A stretch of 64,000 nucleotides of DNA. It comes from an uncultured Prevotellaceae bacterium (lineage in GTDB: Bacteria; Bacteroidota; Bacteroidia; Bacteroidales; Bacteroidaceae). This document shows positions 51,237 to 59,778 of this stretch, one piece after another (position 1 is the first letter of the stretch; every line of letters starts with the position of its first letter). Location: positions 1-64,000 of the forward strand of contig CAMZCM010000006.1 in assembly GCA_947305005.1 (NCBI GenBank). The letters run 5' to 3'. The notes below the pieces were generated by a model. The model saw only the letters and a program-made list of their open reading frames with translations. It searched no databases and was not told the DNA's origin. A program made the position numbers and the translations under genes.

Positions 51237-52361
51237 TTAGTCATTCAGCATCATGGGCATTAGAAGCATGAGGACTTCCTCACCTTCTTTCTGCTCTGAA
51301 GGAGTGATGATGCCTGCTCGTCCTGGATCTGCCAACTCGAATATGACTTCGGTACTTTCAAGGTTACCTAAGATATCCAATAATAAGGTGCCTTTGAAAC
51401 CGATATTCATGGCTGGAGAGTCATATTCACACATGATCTTCTCCTCGGCACTGGTGCTGAAATCGACATCCTGACCGCTGACGGTAAGCGTATTCTGTTT
51501 AAATGCAAGTTTCACCTGTGCGCTACTTTGGCTACTGAATACCAGCACGCGTTTGAGTGTAGAGATGAGCGCAGCACGGTCAATGGTTGCCTTGTAGGGG
51601 TTGTTCTGCGGAATTACGCTGTTGTAATTGGGATAGCGGCCGTCGATGAGGCGGCAAGTCAGTGTGAACTCAGGTGTTTCCACGCAAGCCATTTTATCGT
51701 TGAAGATAAGCTCAGCAGTAGCATCGGTCTTTTGCAAGAGACTCTTTAAAATGTTGGCTGGCTTCTTGGGAAGAATGAATCCCACCTGTTGTTCACTTTT
51801 AATGGTGTGGCTCTTGGTACGGACAAGCTTGCGACCATCGGTACCTACAAAGACAAGGCTCTCGGGCGTGAAATCAAAGTAAATGCCGGTCATCACAGGA
51901 CGAATTTCATCGTCAGCTGTAGCAAATAAGGTGTGGTTGATGCCACCTAATAGAATATTCTGTGGTATAGAGTAACGCTGAGCGTCGCCATCAAGAGCGT
52001 GAGGAGCAGGATATTCGTCAGCACGTTCTCCAACGATGTTGAACTTACCATTCTGGTACTCTCCGCGAATCTCCATTGTATCTAAATTCACATCGAATAC
52101 AATGGGCTGATCTGAGATTTCTTTCAAGGAATCCTGGATTGTTTTAGCCTTGATGCAGAAACGAGCGTTGACATCGCATTCGATGAGTTCAACAGTGGTA
52201 ACCAGCGTTGTCTCGCTGTCAGAAGCCGTAATGGACATCTTCAAATCCTGTGTCTCGAAAAGATAGCAGTCGAGGATAGGGAGGGAGTTCTTGCTGTTGA
52301 GCACTCGGTTGATAGAAGTGAGGCGGTTGAAGAGTGCCGCACTGGAGACTTTAATCTTCAT
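51237..52361 (-). CDS. dnaN: DNA polymerase III beta subunit (sliding clamp)
   Basis: This 374-residue clamp holds the polymerase on DNA. The three repeated clamp domains are visible: SSAALFNRLTSINRVLNSKNSLPILDCYLFE at the start, YEGE-like NGKFNIVGERADEYPAPH, YFDFTPESLVFVGTDGRKLVRTK (domain 2) and YPNYNSVIPQNNPYKATIDRAALISTLKRV (domain 3). The C-terminus is EVLMLLMPMMLND. It is not next to dnaA here, as is usual in Bacteroidota. Confidence 0.97.
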   Translation of the reverse strand: MKIKVSSAALFNRLTSINRVLNSKNSLPILDCYLFETQDLKMSITASDSETTLVTTVELIECDVNARFCIKAKTIQDSLKEISDQPIVFDVNLDTMEIRGEYQNGKFNIVGERADEYPAPHALDGDAQRYSIPQNILLGGINHTLFATADDEIRPVMTGIYFDFTPESLVFVGTDGRKLVRTKSHTIKSEQQVGFILPKKPANILKSLLQKTDATAELIFNDKMACVETPEFTLTCRLIDGRYPNYNSVIPQNNPYKATIDRAALISTLKRVLVFSSQSSAQVKLAFKQNTLTVSGQDVDFSTSAEEKIMCEYDSPAMNIGFKGTLLLDILGNLESTEVIFELADPGRAGIITPSEQKEGEEVLMLLMPMMLND

Positions 52362-52418
52362 ATAGTTGTTTTGTTTTAATGTTGCTTCGATTTATACTTG
52401 ATGGCTCGTAAAACCGAG

Positions 52419-52426
52419 CAAAAATA
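52419..52426 (-). promoter_or_regulatory. -7 promoter element for dnaN
   Basis: The minus strand reads TATTTTTG (TAnnTTTG) 57 bases upstream of the dnaN ATG. Confidence 0.5.
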
Positions 52427-52490
52427 GAAACTTTTGAGCATACTGGCAAAAAAAACTGCTTAAAATTAGTAAAAGTAGCAGAGAAAGGAC

Positions 52491-52498
52491 TATATTTG
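52491..52498 (+). promoter_or_regulatory. -7 promoter element for the DUF3127 gene
   Basis: TATATTTG matches TAnnTTTG, 77 bases before the ATG at 52576. No good -33 box is visible. Confidence 0.55.
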
Positions 52499-52575
52499 CA
52501 TCGCTTTTCACGAGAGAGGCATTTGAAAAGACCAAAAAGAAACATTTTACACCTATAAATCATTAGACATTCATC

Positions 52576-53004
52576 ATGGATATCTCTGGAAAAATTATTA
52601 TGGTCCTCCCTGAACGTGGAGGTGTATCACAACGCTCTGGAAGCGAATGGAAAGTTGCTACTTATGTGCTCGAAACGATGGAACAATACCCTAAGAAGTG
52701 TGCTTTTGAGGTCTTCGGAACAGATCGCATTGCAAACTTCAATATTCAGGTAGGGCAGATGCTAACTGTTAGCCTTGATATTGATGCACATGAGTACAAT
52801 GGTCGTTGGTACAATACCATTCGCGCATGGAAGGTCGCTCCTTATGATCCTACGGCTGTAGCTACTCCTGCTGATCCGGCTGCTTTCGATCCAGCTGCTC
52901 AGGCTTCTCCTTTCCCGCCTGCCACCCCTGCTTCTCCTGCTGATCAGCCTGCCGCTCCTGCTCCTGCTTTCAGTGGAGAAAGTACTGATGATTTACCCTT
53001 CTGA
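52576..53004 (+). CDS. DUF3127 domain protein
   Basis: This 142-residue protein has an N-terminal DUF3127 domain (about 1-90: MDISGKIIMVLPERGGVSQRSGSEWKVATYVLET, QYPKKCAFEVFGTDRI, NGRWYNTIRAWKV), which looks like an OB fold related to single-strand binding proteins. The C-terminal 50 residues are Pro/Ala-rich and end in GESTDDLPF, strikingly like the acidic, Phe-ended tip of SSB. A role in DNA or nucleic acid binding is inference. It is divergent from dnaN and followed by a strong terminator. Confidence 0.88.
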   Translation: MDISGKIIMVLPERGGVSQRSGSEWKVATYVLETMEQYPKKCAFEVFGTDRIANFNIQVGQMLTVSLDIDAHEYNGRWYNTIRAWKVAPYDPTAVATPADPAAFDPAAQASPFPPATPASPADQPAAPAPAFSGESTDDLPF

Positions 53005-53031
53005 TTCTCCAAATTACACCAATTTTTAAAT

Positions 53032-53062
53032 AAGCGCGGAACCATCAGGTCCGCGCTTTTAT
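53032..53062. terminator. Terminator between DUF3127 and the LPP20-like gene
   Basis: AAGCGCGGA (53032-53040) and TCCGCGCTT (53050-53058) form a perfect 9-bp stem, followed by TTATTG on the plus strand and TATTTAAAAATT on the minus strand. It can serve both convergent genes. Confidence 0.8.
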
Positions 53063-53092
53063 TGTTGTTATTTCATACTGTTGCGATGAGTA

Positions 53093-55027
53093 TTACTGGA
53101 AATTGCCACTGGTAATGATACCCCATAAACGGTATTCTTCTGGAGTTTCATGTTTCCTTGGCTTATTGTTGAATTTGGACGGATCACGTTCCGGTTGCCA
53201 CGTACGGTATTGAATCATCGGGTTCTCGGGATCAGAGGCATTTATCAGTAGGAACAGGAATCCCGTGTCACTGTATGTGTTGGAATAATAGTCCTGACGG
53301 ATGTTGATGCCGAATCGCTCTCTGTCGTCCATCTGATCCACGATGCAGTCGGTAAAGCGGATATTGATGAACTCATTCCTGCGGAAGCATTCTTCCAGAC
53401 TCTTAATATACTCTTGCTTATTCTGTTCGGTATATTTGACAAGCGGATGGTTCTTAAGCTGTACAACACCCTTTGAGAGATCATTATTGCGGTTCTGTGC
53501 CGAGGCAGGTTTTAGTACACTACCTGTAATGATACGGGCTTCGTCGGCAAAAATACTCTGAATGTAGTCCAAACGGTGCAAGGCAAAAGCGGTCTTATAG
53601 TTCTCCAAGAAAGTCGCAATCATGGTACAAGTGCTGTCGCCCCAACTGGTCAAGTGACCATCTGTGTAGATGTCCTCGCGAGTCGCTTTGTCCAAACCGA
53701 AAGCCAAGCTCTCAATCAAGTCTTCATTATTGAAGGTGAAGGTGACGTCTTCGACAAACTCACGACGGTTGGCGGGATAGATAAAACGCATAGGAATACT
53801 ACGGCAGATAATCTTGTCGCGATAGGGGAAGCAATGCAACTCAGGAATCTTCAGAATCTTGGCATCTCCGTATTTCAAAAGACGCTCGTACATCCGATAG
53901 CCCTCTTCGGTGAACAGATCTTTCACGCTGTCATATTTCTTCTGTTTGATAGCTTCAGCTATCTTCATGACAGAACCCGTGTAGTCTTTTGCTTGGTTGC
54001 GCTTCAAGAAGTTGTCATGAGGAGTCGCTTCTTCCTGAGCTGCAGTTTCGAACTGCTTTTGGACAGCTTTCATCTCTTTCTTATTCCCTTTTAGAATATA
54101 TGCTTTTGCATCTTTAAAAGAGGGGGCTTTGTAGATTTGAGCCATCATTTCCAGTTCAGGATAATCCTGCATCTCGTTCTTGTAGGCATATTCGTATTGT
54201 ATCTCTACATCAGCGACATCCATACCCTGTTCAAGTCTGATGAGCGACATGCCGTCTTTGACACTCGTCATCCTGTTGCGGGTGCCATTGTTGTATGTGA
54301 AATCAACGCTGGAAACGGGTGCTCCTTTGTAGGTCACCATGAGTTTTACCTCCTGGCCGTCAATTTCAGCGACTTCGGTTTTCAAGTTACGCAGAATTTC
54401 TCGAATCTGTTGTGGAATCCAGTCGATGAGTGTCTTCTCACTATCCATGATGCCATTTACTGCGCACTTCACAGAACTGGGATTTTGGACACTTTTCAAT
54501 AAACCGAGTCCATAACTATAAAGACGCAGGGCATCGTCAATATTCTTTTTCTGTTCGGCAACTAAGGCATCGCGGATAAATTGAATCACGCGATCTTTGC
54601 GTAGGTTGAAGATACTGTCCATCGAGCTTTTGGTGATGTAGCGCATCACCCTTACTTGTGGTGATCTCTCCAGAATCAGTTCTTTAATGTTATTGACAGA
54701 ACCAGAAGTATAGGTTCTAATCACACCATTCATGACAGATTCCGATGTCGCATCCTGTCCGTTCACCACATTGCTCATGTCAAGTTGGAAATCGCTCATG
54801 ACACTGGAAGATATTTTGGAAAGCAAGTCTTCCATCGCTATCGAACGTGCTTCGCGTTCATCTTTGCCTGAGGCTTCACCGTAGTAGTAGCGATCTCCTG
54901 CATCGCGAATCGTTTGTGCTTTACGTCGATTCTGCTTCAGATCCTGAGCCTGAAGCACACCTGTCCCTATTATCAAGGCACAGACGATGCTCAGCACTTT
55001 CAAGGTTGTTCTGTTCATTGATCTCAT
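53093..55027 (-). CDS. Secreted LPP20-like protein of unknown function
   Basis: This 644-residue protein has a signal peptide (about 1-28, TTLKVLSIVCALIIGTGVLQAQ) without a lipobox Cys. The N-terminal part (DAGDRYYYGEASGKDEREARSIAMEDLLSKISSSVMSD) resembles LPP20-type proteins. The middle, from about residue 225, contains a PEGA-like strand region (KLMVTYKGAPVSSVDFTYNNGTRN). The C-terminal half (about 350-644) has no fold I recognise, but FTEEGYRMYERLLKYGDAKI and ARIITGSVLK resemble NTF2-like segments. It is the last gene of a cluster with a BACON protein and a PEGA/barrel protein (3-base gap to the former), probably a periplasmic assembly. Confidence 0.75.
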   Translation of the reverse strand: MRSMNRTTLKVLSIVCALIIGTGVLQAQDLKQNRRKAQTIRDAGDRYYYGEASGKDEREARSIAMEDLLSKISSSVMSDFQLDMSNVVNGQDATSESVMNGVIRTYTSGSVNNIKELILERSPQVRVMRYITKSSMDSIFNLRKDRVIQFIRDALVAEQKKNIDDALRLYSYGLGLLKSVQNPSSVKCAVNGIMDSEKTLIDWIPQQIREILRNLKTEVAEIDGQEVKLMVTYKGAPVSSVDFTYNNGTRNRMTSVKDGMSLIRLEQGMDVADVEIQYEYAYKNEMQDYPELEMMAQIYKAPSFKDAKAYILKGNKKEMKAVQKQFETAAQEEATPHDNFLKRNQAKDYTGSVMKIAEAIKQKKYDSVKDLFTEEGYRMYERLLKYGDAKILKIPELHCFPYRDKIICRSIPMRFIYPANRREFVEDVTFTFNNEDLIESLAFGLDKATREDIYTDGHLTSWGDSTCTMIATFLENYKTAFALHRLDYIQSIFADEARIITGSVLKPASAQNRNNDLSKGVVQLKNHPLVKYTEQNKQEYIKSLEECFRRNEFINIRFTDCIVDQMDDRERFGINIRQDYYSNTYSDTGFLFLLINASDPENPMIQYRTWQPERDPSKFNNKPRKHETPEEYRLWGIITSGNFQ

Positions 55028-55030
55028 ATA

Positions 55031-56920
55031 TTATTGAGGATTGTCTGGAACTTTGTTGTCATCACGTCCAGGCTTTGTTGTACTGGAATTTTGTTGGAGC
55101 GTCACAGTTTTCGTTAGATTGGCATCGTTCTTAACTTCAATCGTCAGCGTCCTTGCACTTCCCGTTGTATTCTCATCCATTGTTATCTCCACCTCTTCTG
55201 CACTACCATTAGCTCCGCCGTTGAAGGTTTTATTTCCGTTTTTGAAACGAGCCCATGAGACATCGCCAGAGATAGTTGCAGTCCAGTCAAAGTTGGACTG
55301 TACGTAGATCTTACCTGCTCCTCCTTGAGCTGAAACGGGTTCGGATGAAGAAGTCGCGGAAAGTTGTGCAGTAGTACTACCCAATGTCACCTCCACGGAT
55401 TTACTTAAGTTATGATCCTCCTCGGCTACTATTGTGATGGTCGCCTTTTGATCATTCGTCTCCGTGTTTTTGTCAGCATGGATTGTCAACTGTTTATTTC
55501 CTTTGCCCGATAATTCATTCGTTCCGTCAATCTTTAACCATGTCGCAGAACTATAAGCTTTCCATTCAGTATTTGACGATATGACCGTCAAGTATTGATT
55601 TCCGCCATTGGATGAGAAGAATAAGGAAGATGGGTTAGCTTGCAAACTAATATTTGTATTATTCTCATATGTGATGATATCACTATGTGTTGTGCCTCTT
55701 TTATTTGTAGCGTAAGCACAGATATAATATGTCTTATCAGGCTGAAGAGTGTTGATTGTCATTTGAACGTCTGTATTATCAGAAGACGAGTTATATTTGA
55801 CACCAGTACTCCTTATTACAGCATCTCGGTCAGTGCTATATTTAATACCACATTCTGTGATGGGGAAACTACTTGACGATTTTGTAAATTCAAGCCTAAC
55901 GGTATTTTTATCTACGCGATATGCCGAAGGAATTGATACAACTGGCAGTGTGCCAACTTCTTGTGTAATTATGACTTCTTCTGTCAAACTTGCTCCCGAA
56001 CTAGAGGTGAGTTGAATTTTGACTTTAAGTGTTCTTTCACTATTCGTGTCATTGTCATCAATTTCTATCTCTTCCACTTGTGGGTCGCCGTTAGGTTCAT
56101 CGCTCAATGGCAAAATGGACATGTTGTTCTTTTTGAAACGTGACCATGCAGCACCTTCCGTAATGACTGCCGTCCATTGATAGTTAGCAAGTACAGTAAT
56201 TGTACCCGTACCTTTTTGGGCAGATATGCTCTGTGAAGATGTCGCTATGAGTGAGGGGGTATTGCCGCCCGATGTTACTTTTAATGTTTTTGTTTTTTCT
56301 CCATTATCCGTCCATGTAAATGTAATCGTGGCATCTGGTCTGGCTTGAGCACTAGTATTTCGTTCGGCATGAATTGTTAGCGTTTGGGTTCCCTCAGCAG
56401 AATATTCCTTTTTCCCATTTATTTTCAGCCATGAATCATCGGAGCTGGAAACAGTCCAATTAGTATTTGACGTAACAATTAAGCTTTTATCGCCGCCACT
56501 ATAAAGGAAGTCTATCTTCTCTACATTGGTCTCAAGGATAATACCACCTTTTTGCTGCTTAATCTCAATAGTCTTTTGGAGTCCACCAGTGGTATTGATA
56601 ATTAAATGTCCAATACGTTCTACAGATAATGGGTTCTCATCAGCACTATAAACGATAGTGCCACTACCTTCAAAACCTGTAGCACTGGTGATATGAATCC
56701 ATGTTACATCTAGCGTAACATCCCATTTGCAGTTTGCTGTTACAGCAATACTATTATCTTTAGATGAGGTTCCATTGATCTCATAATTAAGAGATGGTAT
56801 ATCCAGTCTTTCAGAAGTGGATAGACTAGGTTCTGCATTGTCTCCGCTGCATGCTGTTAATCCAAGGAACAGTGCAAAAAGAAGGGAGAACTGAATGATG
56901 TATGAAGAATGGAAACGCAT
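55031..56920 (-). CDS. BACON-domain lipoprotein
   Basis: This 629-residue lipoprotein has the signal SLLFALFLGLTACSGD (lipid Cys about residue 24). The rest is a string of Ig-like BACON modules. I count five, recognised by WxVxxxxxWxxI and Q/S-type ends: about 42-122 (CKWDVTLDVTWIHI), 125-215 (NTNWTVSSSDDSWLKI), 220-325 (YQWTAVITEGAAWSRF), 430-515 (NTEWKAYSSATWLKI) and 525-610 (NFDWTATISGDVSWARF). One fibronectin-III-like module lies at about 330-420 (YYICAYATNKRGTTHSD). BACON domains are often in carbohydrate- or mucin-associated proteins. There is no catalytic domain, so a surface scaffold is likely. Confidence 0.88.
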   Translation of the reverse strand: MRFHSSYIIQFSLLFALFLGLTACSGDNAEPSLSTSERLDIPSLNYEINGTSSKDNSIAVTANCKWDVTLDVTWIHITSATGFEGSGTIVYSADENPLSVERIGHLIINTTGGLQKTIEIKQQKGGIILETNVEKIDFLYSGGDKSLIVTSNTNWTVSSSDDSWLKINGKKEYSAEGTQTLTIHAERNTSAQARPDATITFTWTDNGEKTKTLKVTSGGNTPSLIATSSQSISAQKGTGTITVLANYQWTAVITEGAAWSRFKKNNMSILPLSDEPNGDPQVEEIEIDDNDTNSERTLKVKIQLTSSSGASLTEEVIITQEVGTLPVVSIPSAYRVDKNTVRLEFTKSSSSFPITECGIKYSTDRDAVIRSTGVKYNSSSDNTDVQMTINTLQPDKTYYICAYATNKRGTTHSDIITYENNTNISLQANPSSLFFSSNGGNQYLTVISSNTEWKAYSSATWLKIDGTNELSGKGNKQLTIHADKNTETNDQKATITIVAEEDHNLSKSVEVTLGSTTAQLSATSSSEPVSAQGGAGKIYVQSNFDWTATISGDVSWARFKNGNKTFNGGANGSAEEVEITMDENTTGSARTLTIEVKNDANLTKTVTLQQNSSTTKPGRDDNKVPDNPQ

Positions 56921-56961
56921 AGTTAGTTGTATTTAAATTGATTACTAAGGTTAACTCACAT

Positions 56962-58536
56962 TTATTTACCAATATTTAGATGTAAACCGGCACTGATGGA
57001 GAATCCGCCTGCGTTGAAACCTCCAGGATTTGCTGCTAAGTCAAAAGTCTTGTCTTTACTCATGGGCAAGGCGTATTCGGGCGTTACAAACAAATAAACA
57101 CGATGGGCTGGAACTGCAAGGATCTTCGCTCCAAGCGTGAGGCAATTTGCTTTCGCTCCGTCGCAGTATTTTGTGCTATTGACATCCACAGCACTACAGG
57201 AAAGCATCTGCATCATATAACCCACTTGAGGTGTAATACCAATACGGGGTATCAAACGTATTTGGTAACCTAAGCGTGCCGCAAATGCGTTTATCTTAAA
57301 TGTGTTGTAATTATACTTGTTATCAACAGGGAAGTTTACTTCGCTTGAACTTGTCAGACCTAGGGTATAAGATAGCTGCAAGTCAATATTGCTATATACA
57401 CCGCCTACATATCCCGTTATACCAGAAAGGTCACTATAGGTATAGCCGGCACCGAAGTAGAAGGCCCATTTGCTCTTGATGTAGTTGATGGGTTCCAACA
57501 TGATGGTATCCAATGTCAATTCACCACGTTTGACTTTGATCTCGTGATCCAGTGTCACATAACCTTTACGGGTAAACTGGAACTGGTGTGAGCCAACTGG
57601 TATCACGCGTGGTTCACTTAGGTCAATGGGTTGGTTGTTGTCGTAGGTTGCTTTGACATTCCTCGGACGTGTATAAATATGTACGGAACCCGTGTGCGGA
57701 ATAGGGCGATTGGCATTTACGTTGTTCTCCTGCTGTGCAATCACTGTGAATCGTGTTACAGCATCATCGCAGTCTTTCTTTCTGGTTATCACTTCATAAT
57801 CGCCTTCTCTCACCATTGTCTTCAGAATGTGAGAATCCGCGCGTTTACCTTTGAAATATAATTCTGCGTTGGGGTCATCTACGGTAATGGTAAGATTACC
57901 AAAGTGGGGTGTCTGGTCTTCCATCGGAATGAGGGCCATCTGAGTGCCTTCTCCCGGAGCTACCGTAAGCGTCATAGCACCGTCGAAGCGGTCTTTAGTA
58001 GCGGTAATCTGATAGGTTCCATAAGCCAGATAGTGGTTATAGATAGGAGCTTTACCAATGGTTTTCCCATTTACGGAGATGTCTGCTTCGTCAATTCCTT
58101 GACTATTGAAAGTAACGAAGCGGCCACCGCCTACGTTCAACAGTATCTGGTAGGTTGAACCTTTTGTCAGTTGCTCGGGATATTCATATTCAATGCGTCC
58201 GAACTGGGGGTGACTAATGGTGATTTGTTGGGAGGTGGCTGGAATGTAAAGCCAAATCTCGCCACCCTTGATTTCCTTTGCGGTTATACCTTTTACACCT
58301 CCATCGAAAAAGTAACTATCGATAGCTACTGGCGGAGCGAACACCTTGATAAGTGCACAAAGGTCACCATTGAGGTCTGTCTTACGTGTTCTCGGAGCGT
58401 TGGCACTAGTGTCATAGGTACGCTCCGAAAAACTCTCTACTTTCATTTGTTGCGCCATTGCAGGCACAGCTGTCATCATGAGCAACCACAGAAGCATTGT
58501 GGTTCTCCATTTGTTTTGAATGAATTGATGTGACAT
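56962..58536 (-). CDS. PEGA-domain protein with C-terminal outer-membrane beta-barrel
   Basis: This 524-residue protein has a signal peptide (about 1-28, TTMLLWLLMMTAVPAMAQ). It has three PEGA-like modules: about 150-210 (DISVNGKTIGKAPIYNHYLAYGTYQITATK), 215-280 and 285-350 (VIPVGSHQFQFTRKGYVTLDHEIKV). From about 355 the protein looks like an eight-stranded outer-membrane barrel (WAFYFGAGYTYSDLSG..., ARLGYQIRLIPRIGITPQVGYMMQML...) ending SAGLHLNIGK. PEGA modules commonly hold proteins at the cell wall. It is first in the three-gene cluster and follows a strong promoter. Confidence 0.85.
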   Translation of the reverse strand: MSHQFIQNKWRTTMLLWLLMMTAVPAMAQQMKVESFSERTYDTSANAPRTRKTDLNGDLCALIKVFAPPVAIDSYFFDGGVKGITAKEIKGGEIWLYIPATSQQITISHPQFGRIEYEYPEQLTKGSTYQILLNVGGGRFVTFNSQGIDEADISVNGKTIGKAPIYNHYLAYGTYQITATKDRFDGAMTLTVAPGEGTQMALIPMEDQTPHFGNLTITVDDPNAELYFKGKRADSHILKTMVREGDYEVITRKKDCDDAVTRFTVIAQQENNVNANRPIPHTGSVHIYTRPRNVKATYDNNQPIDLSEPRVIPVGSHQFQFTRKGYVTLDHEIKVKRGELTLDTIMLEPINYIKSKWAFYFGAGYTYSDLSGITGYVGGVYSNIDLQLSYTLGLTSSSEVNFPVDNKYNYNTFKINAFAARLGYQIRLIPRIGITPQVGYMMQMLSCSAVDVNSTKYCDGAKANCLTLGAKILAVPAHRVYLFVTPEYALPMSKDKTFDLAANPGGFNAGGFSISAGLHLNIGK

Positions 58537-58859
58537 ATTTATTTAGTTTTTGTTCTTGAATAAAGAAATTGAGTTAGTAAATAAAGTTTGAAAATGTTGA
58601 TTCTTAATGGCAGGTTATTAATTAGTCCTATTTTATTTTAATTAGGTAAATAATGCCGCAAAGATAAAGACAAATCCCTATCCATCCAAATTTTTGTTGG
58701 AAAAAGTATAAAGAATGATTAAAATTGTGAAATACGGAAAAGAAGAGAGGATATTCATTTGGTTTCTGCTAAAGGGTAGAATATGCTCTCCTCTATTTGT
58801 AGATTGTTCGAATATTTCATTATCTCTCGTTACCTCATTAGAATTACGCTTAAGACTAC
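58537..58859. other. Non-coding spacer upstream of the PEGA gene
   Basis: It holds the PEGA-cluster promoter (58659-58690). The rest is AT-rich without a credible gene on either strand; the open frame at 58715-58945 crosses the palindromic repeat and has no gene-like composition. Confidence 0.5.
58659..58690 (-). promoter_or_regulatory. Promoter of the PEGA-BACON-LPP20 cluster
   Basis: On the minus strand TTTG (58690-58687) and TATCTTTG (58666-58659) are 20 bases apart. The leader before the ATG at 58536 is about 115 bases. Confidence 0.7.
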
Positions 58860-58935
58860 TATTAAGGAAAAAATTTGCTATCCTTAAAGAGAAAAATATT
58901 TCCCACGTGTGGGAACAAATGTTTCCCCTAAGGGT
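58860..58935. repeat. Palindromic intergenic element, copy 2
   Basis: TATTAAGGAAAAAATTTGCT leads to TTCCCACGTGTGGGAA (58900-58915), CAAAT and a second small palindrome CCCCTAAGGGT (about 58925-58935). It matches copy 1 at 13619-13695 in core, spacing and left flank, while the second palindrome differs in sequence but keeps complementarity. Confidence 0.7.
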
Positions 58936-59014
58936 AATTCTCTAAGATGTTAAAAGGCTTTTTTGATGTAAAAACATTTCATATTATTCCTGAAGCCTGC
59001 TTGTCAATCGGAGA

Positions 59015-59065
59015 AACGACCATCATGCAAAATCTCATACTACTTATGGCAGATTTATGGTCGTT
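59015..59065. promoter_or_regulatory. 9-bp inverted repeat upstream of ribE
   Basis: AACGACCAT (59015-59023) and ATGGTCGTT (59057-59065) are perfect inverted copies, 33 bases apart, about 50 bases upstream of the ribE -7 element. It could be an operator or an RNA stem of an upstream transcript. It does not match the FMN riboswitch consensus. Confidence 0.3.
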
Positions 59066-59112
59066 AGGTAAAATTATTAAGGATTGAGCGTGGAAGATTA
59101 TGAATAAATCCG

Positions 59113-59120
59113 TACCTTTG
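59113..59120 (+). promoter_or_regulatory. -7 promoter element for ribE-glnS
   Basis: TACCTTTG matches TAnnTTTG, 28 bases before the ribE ATG. The nearest TTG (59084-59086) is further away than the usual -33 spacing. Confidence 0.6.
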
Positions 59121-59148
59121 CACACGTAATAAATTTGGAAATAGGAAA

Positions 59149-59772
59149 ATGTTCTCAGGAATTGTAGAAAGCACGGCTGTTGTAACGGCTATCGTGCGTG
59201 AGCAGGAGAACCTGCATTTTACATTGCGCTGTCCATTCACGGATGAATTGAAAATAGATCAAAGCATTGCGCATAACGGCGTGTGTCTCACTGTGGTACG
59301 TATAGATGGTGATACCTATACAGTAACAGCGATGCGTGAAACGTTGGATCGCTCCAACCTTGGTTTGCTGAAGGTCGGTGATGAAGTGAATGTGGAACGC
59401 TCGATGCAGATGGGCGGGCGTTTGGACGGTCACATCGTCCAAGGTCATGTTGATCAGACGGCTCGCTGCATTCGTGTGGAGGATCAGGAGGGCAGTCATG
59501 AGTTCACCTTTGAATATGATGTGGATCTGGAGATGGTGAAACGTGGTTATTTTACAGTCGATAAGGGTTCTGTGACAGTCAATGGCGTCTCTCTCACCGT
59601 GTGTCGCCCTACAAAGAATACCTTTGCGGTTTGTATTATTCCCTATACCTTTGAGAATACCAATTTCCACAGTATTAAAGAAGGTACAGTCGTGAATATA
59701 GAATTTGATATCTTGGGTAAGTATATTGCTCAATATCAAGCAAGAATGCAAGAGTTAAACATTGAAAAATAA
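59149..59772 (+). CDS. ribE: Riboflavin synthase alpha chain
   Basis: This 207-residue enzyme joins two 6,7-dimethyl-8-ribityllumazine molecules to form riboflavin. The protein is two lumazine-binding repeats: about 1-96 (MFSGIVESTAVV, DQSIAHNGVCLTVV, VNVERSMQMGGRLDGHIVQGHVD) and about 97-207 (YFTVDKGSVTVNGVSLTV, CIIPYTFENTNF, VNIEFDILGKYIAQY). Length is normal. Only six bases separate it from glnS. Confidence 0.96.
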   Translation: MFSGIVESTAVVTAIVREQENLHFTLRCPFTDELKIDQSIAHNGVCLTVVRIDGDTYTVTAMRETLDRSNLGLLKVGDEVNVERSMQMGGRLDGHIVQGHVDQTARCIRVEDQEGSHEFTFEYDVDLEMVKRGYFTVDKGSVTVNGVSLTVCRPTKNTFAVCIIPYTFENTNFHSIKEGTVVNIEFDILGKYIAQYQARMQELNIEK

Positions 59773-59778
59773 GATATT

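Noticed and set aside
58715..58945. 76-codon open frame in the ribE upstream spacer
   Set aside because: It crosses the palindromic element, has low-complexity AT-rich codons, no promoter fit and no family resemblance.
59041..59148. FMN riboswitch ahead of ribE
   Set aside because: I looked for the conserved RFN blocks and found none; only a short inverted repeat is present.
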